A stretch of 64,000 nt of DNA from Catonia carolina. Taxonomy: Eukaryota; Arthropoda; Insecta; Hemiptera; Achilidae. The notes beneath the pieces are model-generated. The model was not told where the DNA came from. It saw only the letters and a list, made by a program, of their open reading frames with translations, and made no database searches. Positions 1 through 9,713 of the stretch are shown one piece after another; within the stretch, counting starts at the first letter, position 1, and each line of letters opens with the position of its first letter. The position numbers were made by a program, and so were the translations under genes. The DNA lies in NCBI GenBank assembly GCA_035578175.1, contig JAQMRL010000003.1:86310969-86374968 (forward strand), read 5' to 3'.

Positions 1-384
1 ATAAAATTGAATTCGTATTTTTATCACAGAGTCTGTTATCTTCTCTATTTTTGTATTTTCAAATATCTTTTTATTACTTGCTGACCCATATTCTTCTTTG
101 TAATGTCTCTTTGGACAATATATTTTTCTTAGGATTTTCCTCTCTTTTATTTTATATTCTTCTTAAAATTCTCCTTCTAATGGAAGATAAATTCTGGTCC
201 ATATAGTGCTTCAGGTTTGGCAATTGTAATGTAAAGTTTTAATTTACAATTTAACTACAAAGATTTTTTATTAGTATTTTTTTCTATTGTACCTACAACT
301 ATTGTTTATTTACCTTTGTATCTTCTAAATCTACTACATTATTTCAAATGTTAATTAATAATTTAATTATATTTATATTGCACT
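1..384. other. AT-rich spacer, nothing recognised
   Basis: Low-complexity AT-rich sequence with no open frame, repeat end or motif that I can assign. Confidence 0.5.
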
Positions 385-750
385 ATTAGAAATAATTAGA
401 AAAAGAAGACTAAAATTGTTCGGACACCTATATAGAATAAATTACAACCGGTTGACAGAACAATTTTTAAGACACTAAATAATTGACCTAAGGTTCTGAT
501 AAATTGTTAAAAGAAGTCAGAAAGGATATTGAGAAAACCGGAATAAACCGCAAAAACTTAATGAACCGAACCAAATTCAGTCAACCAATTGCGGAGTTTA
601 AGGGCTTCCATGAAGAGGGAAAACAGAACACCGAGTGTACAGAAGAAAGGAGAAAAACCTACAGTGAGAGAATTCTGAGAATGTGGGCTGGAAAAAGAGT
701 TTCCAGAAACGCCTCAAGTCACCTAACGTGGTCTAAAATTGGCCCTATAC
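385..750 (+). pseudogene. LINE ORF2 C-terminal tail (LINE-E family), decayed
   Basis: The frame around 395-470 reads RKRRLKLFGHLYRI, the region after the reverse transcriptase thumb in many arthropod LINEs. After a frame change, 504-720 reads KEVRKDIEKTGIN and later TEERRKTYSERILRMW, matching the usual EVxxDLxxLxI and WTEERKxxHSExMxxxW tail. The same layout recurs at 19195-19690, 34005-34255 and (minus strand) 37478-37980, so I call one local family, LINE-E. The 92-codon frame from 504 is only part of the original gene; the polymerase is absent. The function would have been reverse transcription for target-primed insertion. Inactive. Confidence 0.65.
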
Positions 751-1090
751 GAGAATTAAAATTTTTTATTACATTAACATAACTAAGATGGTTACTAATT
801 TTGTTATAAGACAGGGTTCTTGTTACACCATTCTAGCAAATACATATTCTTATATCCTACTCATATTCGTACAATCTGTATTGATGTACTTTATATACGT
901 CAAACAAAATAACTAACTTTGACGTTCGTATGAGCGATCGACGCTAATCGACAAGTTTAAACCTGCTTAACTTATTACAAAAGCGTGTTCAGTCGTGCCG
1001 AATGATTTTCGTTCACTAGTGTTCAGCAGTTATATTGGTCTGACGTGTTTTGCTGTACCTTCCAAGTTTTTGCTGTAAGTGCAGAACTAA
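751..1090. other. No gene seen
   Basis: Mixed-composition DNA between two pseudogene fragments; no frame or repeat recognised. Confidence 0.4.
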
Positions 1091-1310
1091 AAAGGATCAA
1101 CGTTTCGCTGTTGTGTTCACCGCGATTTATCGGCTGTTTATACTGTGAATGAGATGAAAGGTGCGTACGGGGAAGACTGTTTAAAGGCCATAACAATTTT
1201 TCGTTGGTAAAAAACGGTTTCTGAAAGATTAAGAGTCAGCCGAACTGATTCCGGGAGAACGAGGTCCACACCATTGCGTCATCCAAAACGATGGGCAGTA
1301 CTTCGAAAAA
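1091..1310 (+). pseudogene. mariner-type HTH (HTH_48-like) fragment
   Basis: Two frames together resemble the N-terminal paired helix-turn-helix of mariner transposases. DQRFAVVFTAIYRL at about 1099 matches the first helix region, and the ATG at 1154 opens MKGAYGEDCLKAITIFRW, which fits the family pattern mKeaYGddclsrttvfrWhkrF. A TAA follows that W directly, then SERLRVSRTDSGRTRST, like the linker ending in GRPST. A frame change separates the two blocks, and the catalytic D,D34D domain is not nearby. It could be a stray transposase exon or part of a domesticated HTH gene; given the stop, I judge it dead. Confidence 0.5.
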
Positions 1311-2703
1311 GATAACCTGAATCCTCAGATGACGATGAAATTAACCACTTCGTAAGTTTACCCTACTTCAGATTTGTCATGTTTCTGGTAAATTAAAGCA
1401 ATGTTCTTGTAACTTTTCATGGTAAATAAAATAATGATAAAATCCTGAGGGTCCTGTTCAAATCCTTTCATAAAAAACATCATCAATTAGTGAATTTGAG
1501 TCTAAAAACCTCTAAATTAGTTATTTTGTCCACTCAACTAATTTTTATCATTTTCCTTTAACACCATATTTCAATACTATTTCTATCCTCTTCCTTTCTA
1601 CAGCCCCTATTACCCACGTTTCACTCTCGCATCGAACTACACTCCGAACGTAGTGTTTTATGAAATTTTTCCTAATCTGTAAATCAATGTTTGTAGACAC
1701 TAAGCTGTAAGCTTTTAATGGTTATTTGTATTATAGTTATTACTTATATTTCCGTTACGAATACATCCTCTGTAAAAATTGTTTACTCTGTAATTTATTA
1801 GAACGGTATTATTTCTTATGCTAATATTTTTATTTGAATTTAATATTTTTAAGTAACGTATGTAAAAGGAATATTCCATAATGAAAGTTGTGCAATATAC
1901 TGTATAACGTAATTAGCTGTTATAAAATCGTTAGGTGGAAATGTTCCACGGATATTACTGCTCCGTTGCTTTTCTGAGCTCATATTAGTAAGTTTTTCTT
2001 GTATTTCTGTTCTATATTTCCTCGTACGTACAACCAGAAAGTTCTTTCTTTCTTCTTATTTTTCATTTAATCGAACGTAAAGTTTCTTTAATGCTTTTTT
2101 CGTTTAAATAAGGTTTTTTTGATATTTATATTAACCGCCGTCGTTAATGTTATCGTACATTATGAGTTTCTTTTATAAAAAGTATAAGGTTTTCCATTTT
2201 TTTTAACTTTTTACAAGTATGCTAAAGTTTCTGACGTAAAGTTTGTTTATGGGAATTTATTCAATCTGTAATTAAAGTTTGTTTAGCTTTTTTAAATTGT
2301 TTTGTACTTTAATTTTTCATTAATTTTAATACTTAACTTCTTTTTAATCTAATATTAAACGTTTAAAGTATTTTTTAAATATTTTTTTTCTCGATTTGGT
2401 TGATTTTAAAACGTGTAAAGTAACGTTAGACGTTTCTCAAAGCTCTTCTTGCAGCGCACACTTCAAAATTCTTTCATTTTAGGGGTTTCTCCTTTCTTTA
2501 ATTTTATCCATCCACGCGTTTTTTTGATTTTGTTCTTCATGGAACCTCTCGGGTGTCAGTAATCAGTGGTTCAGAATTTGTTCATTCCATGTACCTCGGC
2601 GTAATTTCAATATTCTTTACGATTTCTTTAAACTAAAACACCCAAACATTATACAATAATTAATAAATTACTAATTAATTCTTAATAATATGTTTACAGT
2701 GTG
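1311..2703. other. AT-rich spacer, nothing recognised
   Basis: About 1.4 kb of T-rich DNA with no frame over 60 codons and no inverted or direct repeat that I could spot. Confidence 0.5.
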
Positions 2704-2842
2704 TACATAACAGGCAGGTGGAGTGTTAAATTATTTCCACTCGACCTGCTAGTTCCAGGGCTATAAAAAATAGTTCTATTTCTTATCACATAGTCAGCCA
2801 AATATATGACTAAAGCAATTAAGGACAGAATAGGTGAGGTGT

Positions 2843-4174
2843 GAATGGGATAAATATGGAGCTGCTGAAATATGGAGGAATACTTCTACACCTCAGACTA
2901 TTACATCTGTTTAATATGTGCTGGAAACAGCATCAAGTTCCCAAAGAATGGCTGCAGTCCAGGGTTATCTCATTATTTAAGAAAGGTAACAGAGCGGATC
3001 CTCAAAATTACAGAGGCATCAGCCTTCTAGACACCACATATAAAGTATATGCCAGGATAATCAACAATAGGTTGAAAGTAATCACTGAGACATTACTGTT
3101 GGAGGAACAAATGGGATTTCGTAAAGGTAGGTCATGCTCTGATGCAATTTTCACAATGAACCAAATCATTGCAAAAAGGCGAGAATACAACCTGGAAACT
3201 CACATGGCTTTCGTTGATTTCGCAAAGGCTTTTGACTCAGTTAATCGCAATCTATTATGGTGGGTTCTAGGATCAAGAGGATATCCCAAACATATCATTC
3301 AATCTCTACAGACCCTATATAAGAATACGACCATTTGCCTGCAAGTTCATGAACAATTGACTTCTGCCATTCATACAAACAAGGGAGTTCGACAAGGATG
3401 TTGTGTATCTCCGACATTATTTAATATTTATGTTGACGACATGCTACGCACATGGAAGATGCTTGTGGACTCAGGTATACAGCTTTCAAATCAAATATCG
3501 GTGAACTCGATTATGTATGCAGATGATCTCGTGATACTGCAGGAAAGTGAAGACGCCTTACAAAAAGCAGTATTTATGTTGGACAGAGTGGCTCAAAAAT
3601 ATAATTTACAAATTTCAACAATGAAAACAAAATCAATGGCTTTTAAAGGAAAAAACCCAGCAAGAACAAAAATAGAGCTGAATGGAAAGATAATAGAACA
3701 GGTAAAACATTTCAGCTACCTGGGAAATGATGTAACTTAAGATAAAGATGTATATGACAAAATGGTGAAATTCCAGAGGATATGTGGCAGCATACACAGA
3801 AACCTCAAAAACAGAACAAGGCAAGAAACTAGAATAAAATTTTATAATACAATAGCTATCCCAACATTACTTTATGGAAGTGAGAACTGGATCCATACAA
3901 GGAAAATTGATAGTAATGTTCAAGCAGCGGAGATGAGGTTTCTACGTAGTGTGTATGGATGTTCCAGAGCAGATAGAATTAGAAATGAAGAAATCAGAAG
4001 AGCTTTGGGTGTCACACCCCTGCGTGAAAAAATTATCCACAATCGAAGACGCTGGTGCAGTCATTTAAATAGAATGGAACCAGGAAGACTACCGCTTGAA
4101 ATTATGAATTACAAGCCAATAGGAAAACGGGATATAGGGAGACCGAGGAAAAGATGGGTATCGGAACAGGTTTA
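2843..4174 (+). pseudogene. RTE-like reverse transcriptase, one in-frame stop
   Basis: This is the reverse transcriptase of the LINE. In order it shows the thumb-proximal motif NYRGISLLDTTYKVYARI (from about 3006), GFRKGRSCSDAIF, VDFAKAFDSVNR (catalytic D of motif A), GVRQGCCVSPTLFN, and the YADD box near 3517 with both catalytic aspartates. Then come SYLGNDVT and the C-terminal block LYGSENW, RFLRSVYGCSR and GRPRKRW. One TAA at 3738-3740 splits it into 299 and 137 residue frames that stay in register. The related copy at 18.3 kb has tyrosine at that place, so a single base change explains the stop. The endonuclease domain is lost by 5' truncation, so it cannot move itself. Confidence 0.85.
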
Positions 4175-4210
4175 ATCCAGCCTAATCCTTGAACTGAAGA
4201 TGATGATGAT
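2843..4210 (+). mobile_element. RTE-like LINE, 5' truncated, with 15-bp target duplication
   Basis: The insertion is flanked by the direct repeat gaataggtgaggtgt at 2828-2842 and 4211-4225. It starts inside the reverse transcriptase gene (5' truncation) and ends in a GATGATGATGAT tail in place of poly-A, as RTE-like elements often do with short-repeat tails. Relatives in this window are at 18235-18635, 30077-30430, 31755-32065 and 50285-51055. The exact clade (RTE, BovB or a neighbour) needs a phylogeny. Confidence 0.85.
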
Positions 4211-4504
4211 GAATAGGTGAGGTGTAAAAGACACTAATCAGAGTTATCTCCTCTGAGAGTAATGAATTTCATTATACAACCAACCCTGTGTTTGGGATTA
4301 TATAACATTTATATTTAGTTATTAATCAATTTATAGTTTATCTGTCTACAATTAAAATTCATTATTTATCGGTCTCAACCAATGAAAATTGATTCTACCT
4401 GCCCAATTACTAACCGTTATAACCCATTATCTTGCTAAGGATCTTTCTTTAAATTTCTGTTTTTTCGTAGAAAACCAATATTTTCGGTTGTTTTATCTGT
4501 TTTA

Positions 4505-5425
4505 CGAGGTGTGGTTATTAAATAACGAGACCGACATTATATAAAATTTAATTTTATACATAATCACTTATTGTCACTTTCAATATACACTCCTCTATCC
4601 CTACCACGCTCATGCGAATTTTCCATTGTTGGAAACAGTGCTGGAAGTTATCTTCTGCCAGCTCCTTCAGGTCACGTGCCGCTCTCTCTTTTGCAGCTTC
4701 CACAGACTCAGTCTTGTCCCATTTAATGCAGATTTCACCTTAGGGAACAGGTAAAAGTCACATGGTGCAAGATCTGGTGAATAATGTGGATTCTAACACT
4801 GTGATGCTGTACTTGGCTAGGAACCTCTTGACAGATAACGCGGAATGAGCTGGCGCATTGTCTTGGAACCCATGATTTGTCCTTCCACATTTCGGGGCGT
4901 TTTTTTCCTTACTCTTTGACGTAGTTTAGAAGCTACCTCAAGGTAGTAATATTGATTGATTGTTTGACCTCCAGGAACCCAGTGAAGGTGCACAATCCCA
5001 TGGATGTAAAAAAAAAACAATCATCATTGCTTTAAATTTTGACTTGCTCATTCGAGCTTTTTTGGCTCTCGGTGAAGTTCTGCTCTTCCAGTGCATGGAT
5101 TGGCGCTTCGTTTCCGGATCATAAGTAAAAAACCATGTTTCATCACATGTTATCCCCTATATCATCACCTGTTCCCTATGGTGAAATCTGCATTAAAATG
5201 GACAAGATTTGAGTCTGTGGAAGCTGTAAAAGAGAAAGCGGCGCTTGTCCTGAAGAAGCTGACAAAAGATGACTTCCAGCATTGTTTCCAACTATGGAAA
5301 ATTCGCTTGGTGCGTTGTAGGGATAGAAAAGGAATGTATATTGATGGTGACAATAAGTGATTATGTATAAAATTAAAATTAAATTTTTTACAACTTCAGT
5401 CTCGTTATTAAATAGCCACACCTCG
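4505..5425 (-). mobile_element. mariner derivative with inverted copies of its own 3' end
   Basis: Flanked by TA (4503-4504 and 5426-5427). Both ends begin CGAGGTGTGGNTATTAAATA in inverted orientation, and the inverted repeats run for about 250 bp. Each arm contains the last 60 or so codons of a mariner transposase: the left arm on the minus strand, the right arm (about 5179-5360) on the plus strand. The 5' half of the element is thus replaced by an inverted copy of its 3' end. The element at 63034-63964 has the same architecture and nearly the same internal junction. Confidence 0.85.
4564..5151 (-). pseudogene. irritans-like mariner transposase, 5' part missing, frameshifted
   Basis: On the minus strand it begins at TCDETWFFTYDPETKRQ (first catalytic D, about 5137-5150). 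It continues through IHGIVHLHWVPGGQTINQYY, a damaged NAPAHSALSV block (second D) and the PDLAPCDFYLF block (third D), and ends GDNK at 4564. These match the mariner D,D34D transposase, which cuts and pastes at TA. Frameshifts occur at the T-run near 5008-5016, around the second D and near 4790. The N-terminal HTH is absent. A plus-strand frame at 5179-5360 is the duplicated C-terminus, not a separate gene. Confidence 0.8.
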
Positions 5426-5427
5426 TA

Positions 5428-6699
5428 TTTTATATTTGTGTTTTGTAGCAAATAATGTGGGAATATTCTACGCAATTGTTTTAATAAAAAAACATGTTGA
5501 TTACCTTAATCTTATTCTTTTTTATTAATTAGACCAGAAACTTTTTAAAAACTTTTGATGTAGACATAATGTTACCAAAGTAATGTTCTTTCTATTATTG
5601 TTTTTATTTTTCCTATTAATAAAAAAATTTTCCCGAGTGCTTAAAATTTTGTTGTTGCAATAAATAAATATTTATTAAATCAAAATAAACTGATGACCAG
5701 ATGAAATGTTGACACCGAATTAAAAAGTCATTAACCCAATTTTTTATACTGTACTATACGATTTGGCAAAATTTCAATTTCAAAATTCGTTTATTATGAA
5801 TCATAATGTGGGGGTATCCTAGCCACAATAAATTATGTGAATTTTTAGTAATATAACAAAGATTTTAATTTTAAATTACAATTTCGAAAACTTTTTATTT
5901 TCTGGTATTTGTTCAGTAAGTCATGTGCTTTACAAATGCAGTAACGTCTGTTCGGTCACGTGTGATGTTGGGTGAAAAAATTGTATTCTATTTTATTAGG
6001 TTTTCCAGTTCCTTTTAAGACGAGAGAAAACTAAATTATAAAAATGAAAGCTCTGTTCTAAAATTTATACAGAAATTTTAGTGAGCTTCCTTTTATGCGT
6101 TTATTTGTGGCGAGACCTTTCCTAATACGTTGTTCATTTTTTGTGTTACTATATTCTCTTTGGTTTTGTATTCTTTTTAATTCACCTTTCTCATTTTTCA
6201 GGTTAGTGCCTTTTGAATATTACATTGGAGACGAATAGCTGTAAGTACATTTTGCACAAACATGAGGTAAATAAAAAATAATTAAATGTGAACTAAATTT
6301 AAAAAAAAAGTTGAAACTGTAAAGAATGTTAAGCAGTATTTTGACCGGGACTGACAATTCTATTTTAAATCACAAACGTACGCGCGCACACAGAACAATT
6401 GCTAAAAACATTTTTTTATGTTATTGTTCGTGAAAACAGTACTTTCATTCCCTATATTCGAATAAGGCAAGAGAGAGCAAAAGTAAAATAAAAAAATCAT
6501 TAAACTGTGGATATATGCTACAATGTTTACAAATTTGTAGCACTCGGTATTCTGCTACATCTGATTATAAAAAGAAAAGAAAATTTTCCAAATATACAGT
6601 AAAACAATGAATACTTTAATTTCAAATTTTAAAAAAATTATATAATTTTAGTTAAAAAAACGATAAAACTATTTATAAAATATTTTTTTATTTTTTTTA
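5428..6699. other. AT-rich spacer, nothing recognised
   Basis: About 1.3 kb of AT-rich sequence with homopolymer runs; no coding signal and no repeat shared with the rest of the window that I noticed. Confidence 0.45.
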
Positions 6700-6926
6700 T
6701 TTGTTATCGGGAACTGTACATTATTGACAACTACCCAATTTGATGGCTGCTTTGCTGTGTTATTTGACTTTGAATTAGGCATGAGTTTGAACAGGGACCC
6801 CCAGTCGAGTTTGTTCACGGATGGCTGTCAGCTGGTCACCATACAAAGTCGCTTGCCCAACCGGTGTTACTTAACAAATAATAGCGACTTACTGCCAGCT
6901 GACTGACTGGGCTGGCCCGAAGGCAA
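6700..6926 (+). repeat. Repeat D (about 230 bp, unclassified)
   Basis: The block from GGGAACTGTACATTATTGACAA to GGGCTGGCCCGAAGGC recurs at 60237-60466 at high identity, inverted and shorter at 54141-54235, and perhaps decayed at 11310-11480. Inside, GTCAGCTGGTCACC and AAGTCGCTTG are mirrored by AGCGACTT and CAGCTGAC, which would form a stem. I see no tRNA boxes or terminal repeat. A 60-codon frame from 6724 is interrupted in the second copy, so I do not call it a gene. Confidence 0.6.
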
Positions 6927-8070
6927 AAAAAATAATTTTTTAGATTTAAAATTTGAATTGTTATAACATGAATAATATTAAGAAAACAATTTTAACAGCT
7001 GTTGGCTTTGTCGGTTGGGAAAGACCGTACATACGGTTCAGTTAATTTTTTTTGTACTGCAATCGTCATATCTCCATTTTGAATGTACCCTATATGTACA
7101 GCGGTAATATTAATCATACTTATTTCAAATAACTATTAATTATTAATCTGATTGATAAAATAATAAATTTTTAAATACAGCAATTTTTACTTTCTCTTGC
7201 CAGTATGATTATTATAGGAAAGAAAGTATTGTTTCCATGTCGATTTTTCGAAATCGAGTTTTCACCGGATCTAGACGTTTTCAGATCCCCTGAACTCAAA
7301 AAACATGTTTTTAGTGATTGGTCTGTGTGTGTGTGTTTCTGTGTGAACAGGATACCTCAAGAACGGAACATCGTACGAACTTGAAACTTAAAGTTACGTA
7401 CTACTACCGGACCCGACATGTATTATTATTATTATTTTGTCTGCTTTTGATTTTTTTTAAGTTATGTTTGAAACTTTCATTGTCTTACGTGTAATTTTTG
7501 TGAGGTAATTTTCGTTCCGTCGGTTATGACGTTTCTTTAGTTTTCGTATAATTTTTATTTTATTTTGTAATATGTTTCTACAGGCGCCACGTCTGTAGAA
7601 ATTCTTGGGAAGGCTGTTTTCTTTTAAAAAAGTTTTTTTTTTAAGTTTGCGGCTTTAATATGCTTTTAAGCGCAAAAACGTAAATAATAAAAGTTGTAGA
7701 GAATTTAAAATCTTACATCGTTTATTTCAACCATTTTTTTGTATAATGCTTAGTTAAGAGGTAATTAGCGATTTTCTGTTTTTTTTCTCACGATAACGTG
7801 TGAGAAATCGATTTTTTAAATATTTCAGCCTTAGCATGAATTTTACGACAAAAATGTATGTATATATTAAAATTTATAGGAAATTAAGAGATCTACAACT
7901 TTTATTTAGAGCATATTTCTCTACAGAGCCTAGTTTAGCGTGAAAGAGTGATTTTCCGTATTTTAAAGCCAAACAGGTCATTTTGCGTCTTTCACTTATT
8001 ATGATTAAAATAAGGTTATGTTTTCTGAGATTAGGTTTTTTGTTTATTTCTAATGTTTTTAGGTATTACT

Positions 8071-8465
8071 CTGCCCATAACAGACAGGTGGAGTGTCAAA
8101 TTATTTACACTCAATCTGTTTGTTGCAGGGCTAAAATAAATAGTTCTGTTTCTTATCACATGGTCAGCCAATTAAATGACTGAATCATTTAAGAACAGAA
8201 GAGGTAGAGGTGTAAAAGACACTAGTCAGAGTTATCTTCTCTGAAAGTAATGAATTTCACTATACAGCCAGACCCTGTGGTGAATGAAGTGAAGGTGTCA
8301 TTTGCAGAGTGGAAAATATGTGCTTTTCAGAGGGCCCGGCATGCTGTTAAGCGTACTTTTCCACTCAGTGAGGAAGGCAATGGTAAACCACCTCACTCCT
8401 CGTTTTACTTAGTAAAACCTCTACAGGTTCAAACCACCCTTTCGGCTGTTGACCTAAACAACAAC
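8071..8465 (+). mobile_element. R1 retroposon, full-length type copy
   Basis: It is flanked by aggtattact at 8061-8070 and 8466-8475. It begins CTGCCCATAACAGACAGGTG and ends CTAAACAACAACA, an (AAC)n tail. Target duplications of 10-15 bp, a simple-repeat 3' end and 5' truncation of other copies show target-primed reverse transcription. I see no tRNA head. A B-box-like GGTTCAAACC and a perfect palindrome TTTTACTTAGTAAAA lie near the 3' end in most copies. It may be a SINE-like non-autonomous element or a LINE 3' end. R1 lies inside an HLE copy, so it is younger than that HLE. Confidence 0.85.
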
Positions 8466-8477
8466 AGGTATTACTAA
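8250..8477 (+). CDS. Short ORF inside R1, function unknown
   Basis: This 75-codon frame starts MNFTIQPDPVVNEVKVSF and runs through the R1 3' half; its last residues (RYY) come from flanking DNA. The same frame is open at 14110-14346 (minus), 29657-29893 (minus) and 50796-51023 (plus). It is broken by indels or stops in the copies at 17.9, 42.0, 43.5, 45.5, 52.1, 52.7 and 57.9 kb. No known domain, signal peptide or membrane segment is visible. It may simply be a chance open frame carried by a young repeat. Confidence 0.2.
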   Translation: MNFTIQPDPVVNEVKVSFAEWKICAFQRARHAVKRTFPLSEEGNGKPPHSSFYLVKPLQVQTTLSAVDLNNNRYY

Positions 8478-8541
8478 TGTAGGTTATATTGTTCATTATA
8501 TGCATTGGCAAGAGAACGTTGTGTGAGTGTTTCACACCAAA

Positions 8542-9713
8542 TTTTTTTATTTATAAACATCCCGCATAAAATAATACTAAACTGATGGTTATTTATCGCA
8601 AAGATTCATCTTCTGGCATTATTTAACAATAATACAGCTTGAACTTTTGTTTCTATTGCAATGACAAGCTCCATTTCTTTTAAAATTTGTAAGAAATACA
8701 ACGGGTGGTTACACCTGTTAAAAAATTGATCGTAGCCTTGGTAGGTTAACCTTAAATTGCAGTAAGTTCGTCACTATCCAGATTTTTGGTTATCGGAGTT
8801 AAACCTGTTTCATAAGAACTTGGATGATTATGACCCTCCTCTTGTTTTAAATTATTCTTATACTTTGTCAATGCGATAAGGTCCGACTGTGTGCATTCTT
8901 TAATATTCGTGGAAAATATTTCTAAGAGTTTTTAAAGGTAAAATTTCAAATGATGAACATAAAGAAGTACTTTTTTAAATTCCCTTCAACCATTAGTTTT
9001 AATAGGACGACCACGTGGTTACTGTACATACTTATAAAATACAATTTTTTATTGAGTTTAAGCATCAATGTTTTACACATAATTGTTTTTTGAATAACTT
9101 AAACAAGTTAATCCGATACAACATATTAAAAGATGTTTTCTCCGATACAAGATTCTTGAAGTATACAAGATTTTTTTATATTTTTATTTTAATGCAAATT
9201 TTATATCGAGCTAAAGTGGGTTGAATAACCCTTTGGTTTAACTATTATTTAATGCAGTACTTATTTTGTATTACTGCTTTAATAAAACTTCCTCACCAAG
9301 TAATTCAACCAGTTACTTAATGCTAATCTATGTGTGTAACAACAGAGAACCAAGCGTGCCTCCTATTATTCTCATCTTTCTCCTTTTTATTTTTCTTGTC
9401 TTCTTTGTAATTTATTTCGTTATATTCTATCTTTTGTGCAGTCTTTTCAAATTTATTTCCCTTTGTTTTTATTTTCTGGAATCAAATTTTTAACTTAAAG
9501 AATGTAGTATGTATACGATATAAGTTCGAGTACACTTTTTATTTTTTTATTGTTTATTCACAACTACGTTGTTATTTTTTATTTTTACTTTATAGCTTCC
9601 TCTTTAGAAAAAGTATGGAACATTTTAACGCTTATGGAAATTAAACTATGTATTGTTTAAGCATGGAAACAATTTAAAAAAAATTCATTTTGTACATTCT
9701 TCATATCGGGGAT
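8542..9713. other. AT-rich spacer, nothing recognised
   Basis: No coding frame with a recognisable product; the short frames at 9015 and 9266 are AT-rich, hydrophobic-looking translations of T-runs. Confidence 0.45.

Larger units (their letters stand above)
2704..4292 (+). mobile_element. R1 retroposon copy, split by an RTE-like LINE
   Basis: The left part (2704-2842) carries the R1 5' end (ATAACAGGCAGGTGGAGTG). The right part (4211-4292) resumes at GGTGAGGTGTAAAAGACACTA and stops near CCCTGTG, so the 3' half of R1 is missing. The gap is filled by the LINE at 2843-4210. Removing that LINE and one 15-bp duplicate restores normal R1 order, so R1 is the older of the two. Confidence 0.8.
7188..8541 (-). 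mobile_element. HLE (Helentron-like) copy, split by R1
   Basis: The left edge TACTTTCTCTTGCC is the element's 3' terminus and the right edge (GTGTGAGTGTTTCACACC, about 8522-8539) is its 5' terminus. The (GT)n tract is short here (about 7324-7345). The copy is interrupted at 8071 by a full R1 with its own 10-bp target duplication. Non-coding; structure described at 25121. Confidence 0.7.
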
